Shown: piece after piece, positions 1 through 10,163 of the stretch
Layout: every line of letters begins with the position of its first letter
Position numbering within the stretch: position 1 is the stretch's first letter
Source: Meira nashicola
Taxonomy: Eukaryota > Basidiomycota > Exobasidiomycetes > Exobasidiales > Brachybasidiaceae
Assembly: GCA_001600355.1 (NCBI GenBank)
Contig: BCJU01000001.1
Span: 6,904,283-6,968,282 of the forward strand
Direction: 5' to 3'
DNA length: 64,000 nt
The notes under the pieces: model-generated
What the model was told of the DNA's origin: nothing
What the model saw: the letters and a program-made list of their open reading frames with translations, nothing else
Databases searched by the model: none
Position numbers and translations under genes: made by a program

Positions 1-3000
1 GTGTTTGGTGTTCGGATGCAAGCTCACTGAAAGTTACTTCTTCTTGACGCTTTCGTTCCGTGATCCGTTGGCTGTGATGATTACAATGCGTGTGCAAAAC
101 TGTAGCGATCGTTACTTTGGTTCATCATTGTGTTCTTACCAACCAGCATTCGCATTAACAGCAATGACAATCATGGACTTGTGCTTGTTCTTCTTGGACA
201 CTTTCTTGTGGTACGTCATTTGGAACACCGTTTTCAGTATTGGTTGGTCTTTCTCTATGGGTTTGTCCATTTGGACACCTTGGAGCGATATCTTCCAACG
301 TTTGCCAAAGCGTATCTATGCCAAATTGCTCGCAACTACAGATATGGAAATTAAGTACAAACCAAAGGTACTCGTTTCACAAGTTTGGAATGCCATTATC
401 ATTTCCATGTACCGCGAACATTTGTTATCCATTGACCACGTACAGAAGTTGTTGTACCATCAAGTGCCATCTGGAGATGACGGAAAACGTACATTGCGTG
501 CACCCGCGTTCTTTATCAGTCAAACTGACAAGGGTGTCAAACCAGAATTCTTCCCTAAAGGTTCTGAAGCCGAACGTCGTATCAGTTTCTTCGCTCAATC
601 TCTTACAACCGCTTTGCCAGAGCCTTTGCCTATTGATGCTATGCCAACATTCACAGTTTTGACTCCACACTACAGCGAAAAGATTTTGTTGTCTTTGCGT
701 GAAATTATTCGTGAAGAAGATCAAAACACTCGTGTCACTTTGTTGGAATACCTCAAGCAATTGCACCCAATCGAATGGGACAATTTCGTGAAAGACACAA
801 AGATTTTGGCAGAAGAAACAAGTGGCTTGGTTGGTGGATCACCCTTTAGTGATGGAGACGAAAAGAGTGGAAAAGGATCTGCAAAGACTGATGATTTGCC
901 ATTCTACTGCATCGGTTTCAAATCAGCTGCACCCGAATACACCTTGCGTACCCGTATCTGGGCCTCTCTACGTGCACAAACACTTTACCGTACCGTTTCT
1001 GGATTTATGAACTATGCAAAGGCTATCAAATTGTTGTACCGCGTCGAAAACCCTGAAGTTGTTCAACTTTTCGGTGGAAATACAGAAAAATTGGAACGTG
1101 AATTGGAACGAATGAGCAGAAGAAAGTTCAAGTTTGTCATTTCCATGCAACGTTACTCTAAATTCAACAAGGAAGAACAAGAAAACACCGAATTCTTATT
1201 ACGTGCTTACCCTGATTTGCAAATCGCATACTTGGATGAAGAAGCTCCACGTAAAGAAGGCGGTGAATCTCGTTGGTTCTCTGCATTGGTCGATGGTCAC
1301 TCTGAAATCTTGCCAAACAACAAGCGTCGTCCCAAGTTCCGTATCGAATTGCCAGGAAATCCAATTTTAGGAGACGGTAAATCTGATAACCAAAATCACG
1401 CAATCGTTTTCCACCGTGGTGAATACATTCAATTGATCGATGCAAATCAAGACAACTATTTGGAAGAATGTTTGAAGATTCGTTCCGTTTTGGGAGAATT
1501 TGAATCATTCAACGTCAGTAGTCAAAACCCATACGGCAGTGGTCATCAAGAACATTCAACCGCCCCAGTCGCCATCGTTGGTGCTCGTGAATACATTTTC
1601 TCCGAAAACATTGGTATTTTGGGTGATGTTGCTGCTGGTAAAGAACAAACATTCGGTACCATGGCTGGTCGTGGTTTGGCACAAATTGGAGGTAAATTGC
1701 ATTATGGTCACCCGGATATTCTCAATGCTATTTTCATGACTACTCGTGGTGGTGTTTCAAAAGCACAAAAGGGTTTGCACTTGAACGAAGATATTTACGC
1801 CGGTATGACTGCTTTCGGACGTGGTGGAAGAATCAAACATTGCGAATACTACCAATGCGGTAAAGGTCGTGATTTGGGTTTCGGTACAATTTTGAATTTC
1901 ACAACCAAATTGGGTAACGGTATGGGTGAACAAATGTTGTCTCGTGAATATTATTATCTTGGTACACAATTGCCCGTCGATCGTTTCTTGACTTTCTACT
2001 ATGGTCACCCTGGTTTCCACATCAACAATATTTTGGTCATTATGTCTGTGCAATTGTTCATGTTTGCCATGGTATTCATCGGAACGCTCAACTCTTCTCT
2101 CAATATTTGCGGTGTTACAGATAACGATTACCAAACCGGATTACCAGGTTGCTACTATTTGCACCCAGTCTTCTTGTGGATCAAACGTACGATTATTTCC
2201 ATCTTCTTGGTTTTCATGATCGCTTTCTTGCCTTTGTTCTTGCAAGAATTGTCAGAAAGAGGAGCAATTTCGGCCATCGTTCGTCTATCAAAGCACTTCT
2301 TGAGTTTAAGTCCCGTTTTCGAAGTTTTCAGTACCCAAATTTACAGTCACAGTATTATTTCTAACATGACATTCGGTGGTGCACGTTACATTGCTACCGG
2401 TCGTGGTTTCGCAACTACCCGTCAAAGTTTCGCATTGCTTTACAGTCGATTCGCAGGACCTTCAATCTATACCGGAATGCGTCTCTTGTTGATGTTGCTT
2501 TATGTCACTTTGTCGTTATGGATTCCTCATTTGATCTATTTCTGGGTTTCTATCTTGGCTCTTTGCATTTCTCCATTCTTGTTCAACCCGCATCAATTCT
2601 CTATTGGCGATTTCGTTATTGATTACCGTGAATTTTTGCGCTGGATGTCGCGTGGTAACAGCAGAAGTCATGCAAATTCATGGATCGGATATTGTCGTTT
2701 GAGTAGAACAAAGGTCACAGGTTACAAGAAGAAGCGTTTGGGACATCCAAGTGAAAAGTTGGCAGGTGACGTACCAAGAGCAAGTTGGAGAACAATCTTG
2801 TTTGCCGAAGTTCTTGGACCATTCTGTCTGGCTGTCATCTTTGTGGTCGCATATGCTTTCGTCAAGAGTTTCCATTCGCCCGGTGATCCACCAATGGGAG
2901 CAATCACACGTATTGCCATCATTGCTTTGGGACCAATCGTTTGGAATGCTGCCGTTTTGTTGATCATCTTTATGATTAGTATCTTCCTTGGACCTGCTTT

Positions 3001-3616
3001 GAACAATTGTTGCAACAAATTCGGATCAGTGATGGCAGCTATTGCACACATTCTTGCCGTTGTTGGTATGATTGCCGCTTTCGAATTCTTATGGTTCTTG
3101 GAACAATGGAACGCATCTCACTGTGTTTTGGGTATCATTGCAGTCGTTGCTATTCAAAGAGCAATTTTCAAGATTTTGATTTCGCTAGTGTTATCGCGTG
3201 AATTGAAGCATGATGAAACCAATCGAGCATGGTGGACTGGACGTTGGTACGGAAGAGGATTAGGAGGACATGCATTCTCGCAACCTGCACGTGAATTTGT
3301 TGTCAAGATTATCGAAGCAAGTTTGTTCAGTGCTGACTTTATTCAAGCACACATTTTGTTATTCGGTCTTGCTATTCCTCTTTTGATCCCATTCATGAAC
3401 AAGATTCATTCTATGGGATTATTCTGGCTACGACCAAGCAGACAAATTCATGCTCCAATCTTTTCACTTCGCGCACGTAAACAAAGAAGATCGATTATCA
3501 TTCGATATGGATTATTGTTCTTATTGGCGGCTGCCATCTTTGTTTGCTTGATTGCTGTTCCGGCTATCTTGGGTTCAACTATCCAATTGGATTGTCAAAT
3601 TTGCAAGTCCTTGTAA
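1..3616 (+). CDS. FKS1: 1,3-beta-glucan synthase catalytic subunit (GT48), 5' end outside window
   Basis: This is the plasma-membrane synthase that makes the main cell-wall beta-1,3-glucan from UDP-glucose, working with a Rho1 GTPase. The frame is already open at base 2 and stays open to the TAA at 3614-3616, giving about 1204 C-terminal residues; complete fungal Fks proteins are about 1,800-1,950 aa. The first residues ([17 protein letters not shown]) are internal Fks sequence, so there is no start codon here. The cytosolic GT48 domain fills roughly the first 650 residues (for example [51 protein letters not shown]). A multi-helix membrane region follows, up to a basic tail. No intron is seen in this part. 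It is the centromere-proximal gene of the window. Identity is certain; only the 5' part is missing. Confidence 0.97.
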   Translation, partial: CLVFGCKLTESYFFLTLSFRDPLAVMITMRVQNCSDRYFGSSLCSYQPAFALTAMTIMDLCLFFLDTFLWYVIWNTVFSIGWSFSMGLSIWTPWSDIFQRLPKRIYAKLLATTDMEIKYKPKVLVSQVWNAIIISMYREHLLSIDHVQKLLYHQVPSGDDGKRTLRAPAFFISQTDKGVKPEFFPKGSEAERRISFFAQSLTTALPEPLPIDAMPTFTVLTPHYSEKILLSLREIIREEDQNTRVTLLEYLKQLHPIEWDNFVKDTKILAEETSGLVGGSPFSDGDEKSGKGSAKTDDLPFYCIGFKSAAPEYTLRTRIWASLRAQTLYRTVSGFMNYAKAIKLLYRVENPEVVQLFGGNTEKLERELERMSRRKFKFVISMQRYSKFNKEEQENTEFLLRAYPDLQIAYLDEEAPRKEGGESRWFSALVDGHSEILPNNKRRPKFRIELPGNPILGDGKSDNQNHAIVFHRGEYIQLIDANQDNYLEECLKIRSVLGEFESFNVSSQNPYGSGHQEHSTAPVAIVGAREYIFSENIGILGDVAAGKEQTFGTMAGRGLAQIGGKLHYGHPDILNAIFMTTRGGVSKAQKGLHLNEDIYAGMTAFGRGGRIKHCEYYQCGKGRDLGFGTILNFTTKLGNGMGEQMLSREYYYLGTQLPVDRFLTFYYGHPGFHINNILVIMSVQLFMFAMVFIGTLNSSLNICGVTDNDYQTGLPGCYYLHPVFLWIKRTIISIFLVFMIAFLPLFLQELSERGAISAIVRLSKHFLSLSPVFEVFSTQIYSHSIISNMTFGGARYIATGRGFATTRQSFALLYSRFAGPSIYTGMRLLLMLLYVTLSLWIPHLIYFWVSILALCISPFLFNPHQFSIGDFVIDYREFLRWMSRGNSRSHANSWIGYCRLSRTKVTGYKKKRLGHPSEKLAGDVPRASWRTILFAEVLGPFCLAVIFVVAYAFVKSFHSPGDPPMGAITRIAIIALGPIVWNAAVLLIIFMISIFLGPALNNCCNKFGSVMAAIAHILAVVGMIAAFEFLWFLEQWNASHCVLGIIAVVAIQRAIFKILISLVLSRELKHDETNRAWWTGRWYGRGLGGHAFSQPAREFVVKIIEASLFSADFIQAHILLFGLAIPLLIPFMNKIHSMGLFWLRPSRQIHAPIFSLRARKQRRSIIIRYGLLFLLAAAIFVCLIAVPAILGSTIQLDCQICKSL

Positions 3617-4440
3617 AAAATCTCAATTTTCCGATTTCAATTCACTGTATACGATATAATCGACACTTAAACAATCATACACACAAGGCGAGCGTGCTTC
3701 GTCTTTCTTTAATAAAATGCACGCAAAAAAGAATTCCTCCGACTATATCCTACAAGCCCCTTCCCTATTTTGCAAGCAATATATTCTCAACTTTCAAGCA
3801 AATTGCCTGGATGTTATGTACGTACGATTTTACGTATGACATGCAGTGCAATACACAAACACACCATCAGCACTTTCGTAGACTTCTACCATTTTACGAC
3901 ATAAACAAACAACTTCTTTTGCTCTTTTTCTTTTTCTTGACTATTTTCCTCTCTATATATTTTTTTGTTTTCTTTCTCTTGTGCATCTTTTGCGCACATT
4001 TGAACGAACAATCTTTTGGACATTATATGAATTGAATCTCTATTGAAACTCTATATGAATGGAATGATGAGCGCCCTAAGGCAGTGAAAGGCTTAGCGAC
4101 ACTGCCATAAAGACTAAGCTGTTCATACGATAGGTGAAATGCGTATCGCAAATAGGTTTAAATCCCCGAGAAGCAAGGACCGAAAAGGCTGCACAAATTA
4201 ATTTGCCACGAATTACGTCAATGCTGTTGTCGTATTTGGCCAACATCCAGATAATATCATTCAAATCAACCTCTGTGTATTGGCTGTTCTCCATACACAG
4301 CATAAATGTATACATTTCTTCACTCATACGGCCGATTGATTGGATTGCATATACTACTAAAGAATCCAAGAGGGGCGTCTATTGCACGGCTCATTGAATC
4401 CGGTTTAAATATTTTGCAAACGTTTTCTTATAGCAGATTT
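3617..4440. other. Intergenic spacer after FKS1
   Basis: AT-rich spacer with a long pyrimidine-rich run at about 3890-3990. It contains overlapping open stretches on both strands near 4076-4397, but none has a convincing ATG, domain or splice signal. I see no gene here. Confidence 0.6.
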
Positions 4441-4534
4441 ATAGCAGTGATTGCTGTATATCAAAGGCAATGAATGATTGCTGTACATGAAAAACAATGA
4501 GTGATTGCAGGACATTAAAGTCAATGAATGAAGG
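4441..4534. repeat. 27-bp imperfect direct repeat, about 3.5 copies, upstream of the knottin gene
   Basis: Units start at 4441, 4468, 4495 and 4522 (the last is partial) and share a core like CAATGAATGATTGC followed by a TGTACAT-type segment. The spacing is exactly 27 bp between units. The array ends just before a TATA box and the start of the small secreted peptide gene, so it sits where upstream activating elements would be. A regulatory role is inferred; the repeat itself is directly visible. Confidence 0.8.
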
Positions 4535-4547
4535 AATAAGATTCGGA

Positions 4548-4555
4548 TATATAAA
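4548..4555 (+). promoter_or_regulatory. TATA box of the knottin gene
   Basis: TATATAAA lies 87 nt upstream of the ATG at 4642, between the 27-bp repeat array and the coding region. The spacing matches that of other TATA boxes in this window. Confidence 0.6.
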
Positions 4556-4641
4556 CAGCTATTCGAAGTCCCTTGAATTTCATTTTCTTCAAATTCATCA
4601 ATTCTCTTCAATTAACTCAAAAGATAAAGGCTAAGTCAAGA

Positions 4642-4961
4642 ATGCAATCCAGAATCTTTCTTACTCTTACTTTCTTTACAGTACTGAACTGTTTGACTGT
4701 TCTGGCTACTCCAATTGCAAAATTGAATGCTATTGAACATCCAATCGAACGTCGTAATGCAATTTTGGAAAATATGGTAAGACTTTTTGATCTTGTGTAT
4801 AAATGAATTTCGTTTTACTGAAAGATTTTTTCCATTTTCATTTTTAGATGTTCGAATCAGACGTTACGCTTGTTAAACGTGGTATTTGCCCGAAATATTG
4901 CCTTATTGTAGGCTGCCCTTCTGGTTGCATTTGTATTCTTGCCTTGTGTCATGAAAAGTAG
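4642..4961 (+). CDS. Small secreted cystine-knot (knottin-like) peptide precursor, two exons
   Basis: Exons 4642-4776 and 4848-4961 flank a 71-nt phase-0 intron (GTAAGA donor, TTTTTAG acceptor) and encode an 82-residue precursor. Residues 1-22 form a signal peptide with a long hydrophobic core. A propeptide follows to a Lys-Arg pair at 55-56, a typical Kex2 site. The predicted mature part is only 26 residues and holds six cysteines at 59, 63, 68, 72, 74 and 79. The spacing C-x3-C-x4-C-x3-C-x-C-x4-C is the inhibitor-cystine-knot arrangement. It differs from the plant cyclotide pattern (loops 3-4-4-1-4) only in the third loop. Propeptide and mature region are mainly exon 2. A cyclotide-style C-terminal Asn/Asp is absent, so a linear peptide is more likely. 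The target is unknown: it could be an effector, antimicrobial, inhibitor or toxin-like peptide. Exon structure and Cys pattern are seen; function is not. Confidence 0.75.
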
Positions 4962-5209
4962 ATGAAAGCTGCTTTAATGACACTGGAGGTCATATGCTCA
5001 AAGTGCTAAATAGCAGCAATCTATTGAATATTCATATCCTTTCCCCCCTTTTTAAACATCACATATTTGCAGGTCAAAGAAAGTGTTTGTATAAATTATT
5101 ATTATTTCCGCAAGCTATAAATATAGAATGAATAAACATCAATACAAGCGCGTACTTTTCTATGTAGAATATTTAAAGAGAGAGAGTGTTTAAAGGAGGA
5201 GAATAATAT

Positions 5210-6685
5210 TTAATTACCACCGCCAAGGAGGGTACCAACAAGACCGTTATCAGTCTTCTTTTGAATCTTTGATCCAGGGTATTTGTCATAATAAGAAGTT
5301 GCGTTTGTGTTGTAACGTTTGCAAGGGTTACTACCTGCTTCGGCTAAGTTTTGGAATGGACGTTTAATATTTTCACCTACAAAGTCAAGTGCTTTTGCTG
5401 TATTTTTGTAAATGACATTCAAATAAGAAGGAACGACTTCTTCAATACCAGCTTGGAATAAGAAGCATGCTAATGCTTGAGGATCGTTTAATAAATCAGC
5501 AGTATGAATTGCTCCGCCAGTGATATCACCTGCATCAACACCTGCAAAGCTGTTTACTTTTCCTGTATTACCACCAAGAGATAATAAACTTGGATCAACG
5601 TTTGCTGCATTGAGTAAAGTTAAAACGATATCATCTAAACCGAAAGTTGCAGCTAAAGGACGTCTCTTCCAACTTGGCAATAAACGTTCATGACCTGGAG
5701 TATAATGTAATTCACCGTTTGAATCCTTTTCTACACCAAAGAATGCCAACAAATTTGGTTCATCCAAATAAATACGATTATAACCATTTGCATCTGCAGT
5801 ATTGTTTGCTGCAAATTCGGCAACGAAACGTTCGGCAGCAGTTGTTACAACTAAACCACCAAAAGCACTTTGAAAGAAGAAAGGATTTGTTGCAACACTT
5901 TCATGGAAACGGTTTGCCTTGTGTTGAAGCATCAATTCTGCATTATAAACATCTTTACCGGGAGTTGCATCATTGTTACCTAAAGCTAAAAGATCTTTGA
6001 AGAATGGCAAATGAACATCGTAATTATTATAATTTGAACCTGGAGCGTAATAATCTTGACGAACGATTGATGCATCACCTTCGTAAATGTTATGAGCGTT
6101 AATACCTTGAGGAGGACCGGCAAGAATATCTTCTAAAGCACCTAAACCACTTGAAGCTGGTGGAGGTCCACCGATCGACCATGAAAGGTCAAGGATGTTA
6201 CCGTTAAACACAACTGCATATGCGTTTAAGGCTAAAGCTAAATCGTATTCGACACCAAAGACTTTATTGATTGCATCGATACCTTGATACAAGTTTGTAA
6301 CACCGTTACGGTTAAAGTAACCGTGATTTGCTAATAAATTTAAACCAGGGCAAGGACCACGAATATCACCTGGTCCTGGAGGAATGAATTTATGTTCATC
6401 AGAAGTTAAATCAACGGTTTGTTCTTTTTCATTGTACTTGAAATTTGCAGGATTAATTAAAGCTGTTAAACGACGTTGACCGAAACCGTTATCGGGTGTT
6501 TGTCCGGTAAAGTTTGATCCACGTTTAATCAAATTTTGAAATTGACCTTTACCTGCCTTGATTTCTGCTGCACGTTTAAGAAATTCGCCGTATTGAGGTG
6601 AATTTGGATCACCTAAAGCAGGAAAAGCTTGAACAGTGCTGAGCAAGCCAACGATGGCAATAGAAAGAAGAGCGAATGCCTTCAT
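5210..6685 (-). CDS. Secreted heme-thiolate peroxidase (chloroperoxidase / unspecific peroxygenase family)
   Basis: A 491-aa protein of the heme-thiolate peroxidase family, extracellular enzymes that use H2O2 for oxidation or oxygen insertion. The start is the ATG at 6685 because it gives a clean signal peptide (residues 1-20, MKAFALLSIAIVGLLSTVQA); an upstream in-frame extension lacks one. The proximal heme ligand is Cys112 in PCPGLNLLANHG, followed by the NRNG motif typical of the family. An EGD-S-R acid-base motif lies at 202-209 (EGDASIVR). A possible Kex2 site (LIKR) is at 52-55. At 491 aa it is longer than compact peroxygenases (about 250-350 aa). The extra length is C-terminal, and I do not recognise a domain in it. 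No intron is seen. Family assignment is firm; peroxygenase versus peroxidase activity is open. Confidence 0.88.
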   Translation of the reverse strand: MKAFALLSIAIVGLLSTVQAFPALGDPNSPQYGEFLKRAAEIKAGKGQFQNLIKRGSNFTGQTPDNGFGQRRLTALINPANFKYNEKEQTVDLTSDEHKFIPPGPGDIRGPCPGLNLLANHGYFNRNGVTNLYQGIDAINKVFGVEYDLALALNAYAVVFNGNILDLSWSIGGPPPASSGLGALEDILAGPPQGINAHNIYEGDASIVRQDYYAPGSNYNNYDVHLPFFKDLLALGNNDATPGKDVYNAELMLQHKANRFHESVATNPFFFQSAFGGLVVTTAAERFVAEFAANNTADANGYNRIYLDEPNLLAFFGVEKDSNGELHYTPGHERLLPSWKRRPLAATFGLDDIVLTLLNAANVDPSLLSLGGNTGKVNSFAGVDAGDITGGAIHTADLLNDPQALACFLFQAGIEEVVPSYLNVIYKNTAKALDFVGENIKRPFQNLAEAGSNPCKRYNTNATSYYDKYPGSKIQKKTDNGLVGTLLGGGN

Positions 6686-8999
6686 GGTGAAGAGGGGAAG
6701 AGAGGGGATAGGGGAAGAGAGTGAAAGAAGAAATTTTTGATAAAGAGAGTTTGAATTGATTTTGATCAAAAATATTCCGCCTTTTTAAGCATTTTAGGGA
6801 GAATTAAAAAATTATTTTCAATTTACCAAATCAAATTAAAACAAACAAACATTGTCATAGATCCTTCATGATTTCCATAATACCCAATCATTTTTCACCT
6901 TTTCCTCTGACGTGATTTGAATAGGGCTCATGCTTAATTTTTACGCTAGAAGAATCGTACTAAGAATAAAGTTTTCCATTTATTACTCATGAGTCAAATC
7001 AAATTCCTTTTCTGGAGAAGAAAAAGGGCTAAAAACATAATACTTGATTGGTTCGGGCTTATCATAGCTTACCATCGGGCGTAAAAGAATTGATTGCTCA
7101 ATCGAACCTGATAATGTCGACATCGCGCTTGCATGCTTAGCGTCTTTGTTGAATTTATTTAGCGTGTATAATTCACTGATTAAGTGCTGATCAATAAGAA
7201 TTGCTATTGTGTGATCAATATTTAGCGTCAAATGAAAGAATCCCCAAGCTTAAACAGGAACGCTGATCAATAAGCATATGTATTACCCTGGATACCCCAA
7301 TCAAATCTGTCAAGATTAGACTTCACTAGTGCAAAAAGAAAAGTTTAAAAGGTATGCTAGTTGCAGATCTTTTGTTCTCATTGTTTTAAAAGCAAGTTTC
7401 GTGGGGATGCATGAGAAATCAAAAAGAAGATCACCGTACAGATGGGAATCCTAGCCTTGTCCTTTTGTTAATTTTCTTTGTTAGCCAATGACGTGCTACA
7501 AAACGGGAGAATGGTAACGGTCAAATTTATAAAATATCGTACGATTTTCTCTAGATTTGAAACGGTTAAGAGACAATTCCGGAGACATCTTTAATCGCCA
7601 TAAGGAAGTTTTGTTTGCTATACATACATTCATTCATTTTAGATTAACCGAGATTTTATTATCTGGAATGATGGCGACCAAAGATCGTAATTGAATGGTT
7701 ATATCCGAGCACAAATTCGTAGCTAAATCAATAAAGCACGCAACGATATTTAATTAAGTCGGAGCCTCAATCTTACATTTACTAAAATATAATTTTCCAC
7801 ACTATTGGTCCGCAGTACCTTCGAATTCCAACGGAAAGAGCGGAGACGTTTGACGTTAAAAAAGTATTTTAAAAACTTTGAAAGACTTTCTGAGCTGCTG
7901 CTTTATGGAATCTTCCATTTATTTGTAATACATTTTTAGCGCACAACATCGCCGAGGTGATTTATTTCTCCTATTTCCTTTCACTTTTCACATTTTCATT
8001 TGTTCTTTAGAAACATCTAGAATCGATTGGATGGGTGTCTTGATCACGTTATTCGTTAGTGCATCTTTATGTAGAATAATTTGTTTATGCATAATCGGTA
8101 ATTGTCATCCGTAAACAAGTTGACAGCACTATGTAAACTTCTTGTCATCTTTAGTCAGTATTTTAGCTTTTCATAACTTTAAGTTCTTCGGGTTTCCTCG
8201 CTTATGAATTCATTGAAGCTGTCAAGAACAATAAGCCCCAGGTCAGAGCCCTTCTCTATTAACCTTTCCTTGTCAGACAAGAAGCGGGCGCACGCAAAAA
8301 TGTTAGGTAAGCTTATATATCATTTTCACTTTATGAATCCACCTTACAGATTCACTTATTTCAATTTAGTCCACCAACAAACATACAAAAGATGTTGAAT
8401 CTTCTTCCGCCCTCTGCGCTCACCACGACCGCGCTCCGAAATCCATTTTATCAACAATCATCACGAATTCTAATATTAGACTCGAGACGGAATCATATTA
8501 TCCGTTGACCTCCCGAGATCCGTAACAGTTACTTCTGTGGTTGAACGCGTACAAAACAACTGTAAGCTTGTTGTCACACTATACAAATAGAATCCGCGGG
8601 CCTTGGGATAAGTAGGTGTCGCGCGGGCTTGCACACTCAGTCCTTTCCGAGTTTTGCCCGATCGTGGGTGTGCGCGTGCAGTGAGAGCATAGCTTATTTT
8701 TTTGGTCAATGGCAGACCGAGCTTTATTTTTTTTCCGCGCTGCATATATTTTTTGGTTTGGTTGGTAAGAATAATCTAAAAGGGCACTTTATCTGTCAAT
8801 TTATTTTACACCTTATCCCGTATTCCTTCTCCCAACTCCACATTGCGCTTTGAGCTTTGACAAGTATGTATTTCGTTGTGGAGTAAGTACTTCATTGGAA
8901 AGCTGATAGAGATGATAAAATACATCTTCAACTCTATCAACACATCTCGAAAAAGATATACAAGGAAGGGCAATTACATTTCTTCTTTCGATCTTCAAA
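6686..8999. other. Long gene-poor intergenic region
   Basis: About 2.3 kb of AT-rich sequence between two divergently oriented genes. Short open stretches exist (6983-7231 and 8476-8745 on the minus strand, 8204-8398 on the plus strand), but they lack ATG starts, recognisable motifs or splice partners. GC-richer patches occur near 8280-8300 and 8590-8680. I see no tRNA or mobile element. Confidence 0.6.
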
Positions 9000-10067
9000 A
9001 TGGCAGCAGCAGCAACACTTCTTCAACGATCAGCAATCATGTTAACGAATGAAGCAAACGTAAAGCCAATGACGGCAATCGAATTGGATAATTTAGCCAA
9101 AACTTCAGTTTTAGAAACAATTACTGCAGAAAATTTAGCAAGGGCATTAATTTCGCCACCTTTTATACTTTTAGCATCTTCAGATGAAGCAAGAACGGAA
9201 GATGCTCGTGCTCCAGTTGCATGTTTAAATTTTAGGGATGCATGTAGTCCTGAACGTACTCCTGAATTACAAGCAAAAAGGTTTTATAGAGCAGGTAAAT
9301 CAGCTTTTAACAGCAATGCATTATCAAAACTTGGAATTAAAAACGTTTATGATTTACGTAGTGAAGCAGAACGTATACGTGATCCACATGAGAATGAAGA
9401 TGTAATGGATGGTGTTAAAGTGAAATGGTTTGCACCAAGAGATCATATTTCAATTATGGAACAAATGCAAGTTCAAAACCAAGTTAATAAACAATCAAAA
9501 GAAGATATAATTGCTCAAGTTGCAAAGAAGAGATTAAATGGTGAAACAGAAGAAGATGAAGAAATTGATGTTGATGCAGTTCAAGATGCTCAAGGAAATA
9601 TTCAACCTGCAATTCAAGCTGCTCTTGTAAAATCATACCTTGCAATCTTACATTCCCATCAAGAGATTTTTCGTCAAATTTTATTAGATCTTGCTTATTT
9701 AAAAGATCCTTCTTCGGCAATCTTACTTCATTGTACTGCAGGAAAAGATCGTACGGGTGTTGCAATTGCAATGTTACAATCTCTTGCAGGTTGTTCAGAT
9801 GAAGGAATTGCGTCAGATTATGCATTAACAAGAATTGGAGTTGAACCAGCAAGAGAACATTTGATAAAAGCAATGCGTGCAATGGTTCCTCATTTTGCTA
9901 CAAACGATCCAAGATTTTTAGCAACAAGTGAAAGTAGAGCAGAAATAATGCTTTTGTTTTTACGTTCTGTTAGAGATCAATTCGGCAACTTTGAAGGTTA
10001 TGCAAAAACTATTTTAGGTCTTACAGCTGAAGAAGTAGAAGCAGTAAAAGTTAACGTACGTGTGTAG
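9000..10067 (+). CDS. Atypical tyrosine / dual-specificity phosphatase (Y_phosphatase3-type)
   Basis: A 355-aa single-exon protein. The signature HCTAGKDRTG places the catalytic Cys at 245 and the phosphate-binding Arg at 251 (C-x5-R). Upstream landmarks fit the family of protein-tyrosine or phosphoinositide-like phosphatases common in fungi and bacteria: FYRAGKSAFNS (95-105) and NVYDLRSEAER (115-125). The P-loop contains a Lys (AGKDR), as in that family and in lipid phosphatases. An acidic, low-complexity insert at about 160-200 (EETEEDEEID-like) separates the two halves. The ATG has AAA before it. No targeting signal is seen, so it is probably cytosolic. The substrate cannot be told from the sequence. 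Confidence 0.85.
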   Translation: MAAAATLLQRSAIMLTNEANVKPMTAIELDNLAKTSVLETITAENLARALISPPFILLASSDEARTEDARAPVACLNFRDACSPERTPELQAKRFYRAGKSAFNSNALSKLGIKNVYDLRSEAERIRDPHENEDVMDGVKVKWFAPRDHISIMEQMQVQNQVNKQSKEDIIAQVAKKRLNGETEEDEEIDVDAVQDAQGNIQPAIQAALVKSYLAILHSHQEIFRQILLDLAYLKDPSSAILLHCTAGKDRTGVAIAMLQSLAGCSDEGIASDYALTRIGVEPAREHLIKAMRAMVPHFATNDPRFLATSESRAEIMLLFLRSVRDQFGNFEGYAKTILGLTAEEVEAVKVNVRV

Positions 10068-10163
10068 TTTAGTTTAATTCATTCTTGTATTAATTTCTAT
10101 ATAATTCATGTGTTTATTCATTACAATACAGATCTATAAATTCGTTAAAAAGTTTGAGCATAA

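Noticed and set aside
4076..4397. Open stretches of 87-97 codons on both strands after FKS1, one fairly protein-like (minus strand).
   Set aside because: The minus-strand one starts with TTG, no acceptor or donor joins it in frame to an upstream ATG, and no motif is seen.
7095..7110. AATCGAACC resembles a tRNA T-loop on the minus strand.
   Set aside because: The flanking bases do not form a T-stem and no acceptor or anticodon arm can be built.
6983..7231. 82-codon minus-strand open stretch in the 2.3-kb spacer.
   Set aside because: Starts with TTG; the only internal ATG gives about 46 residues; no motif.
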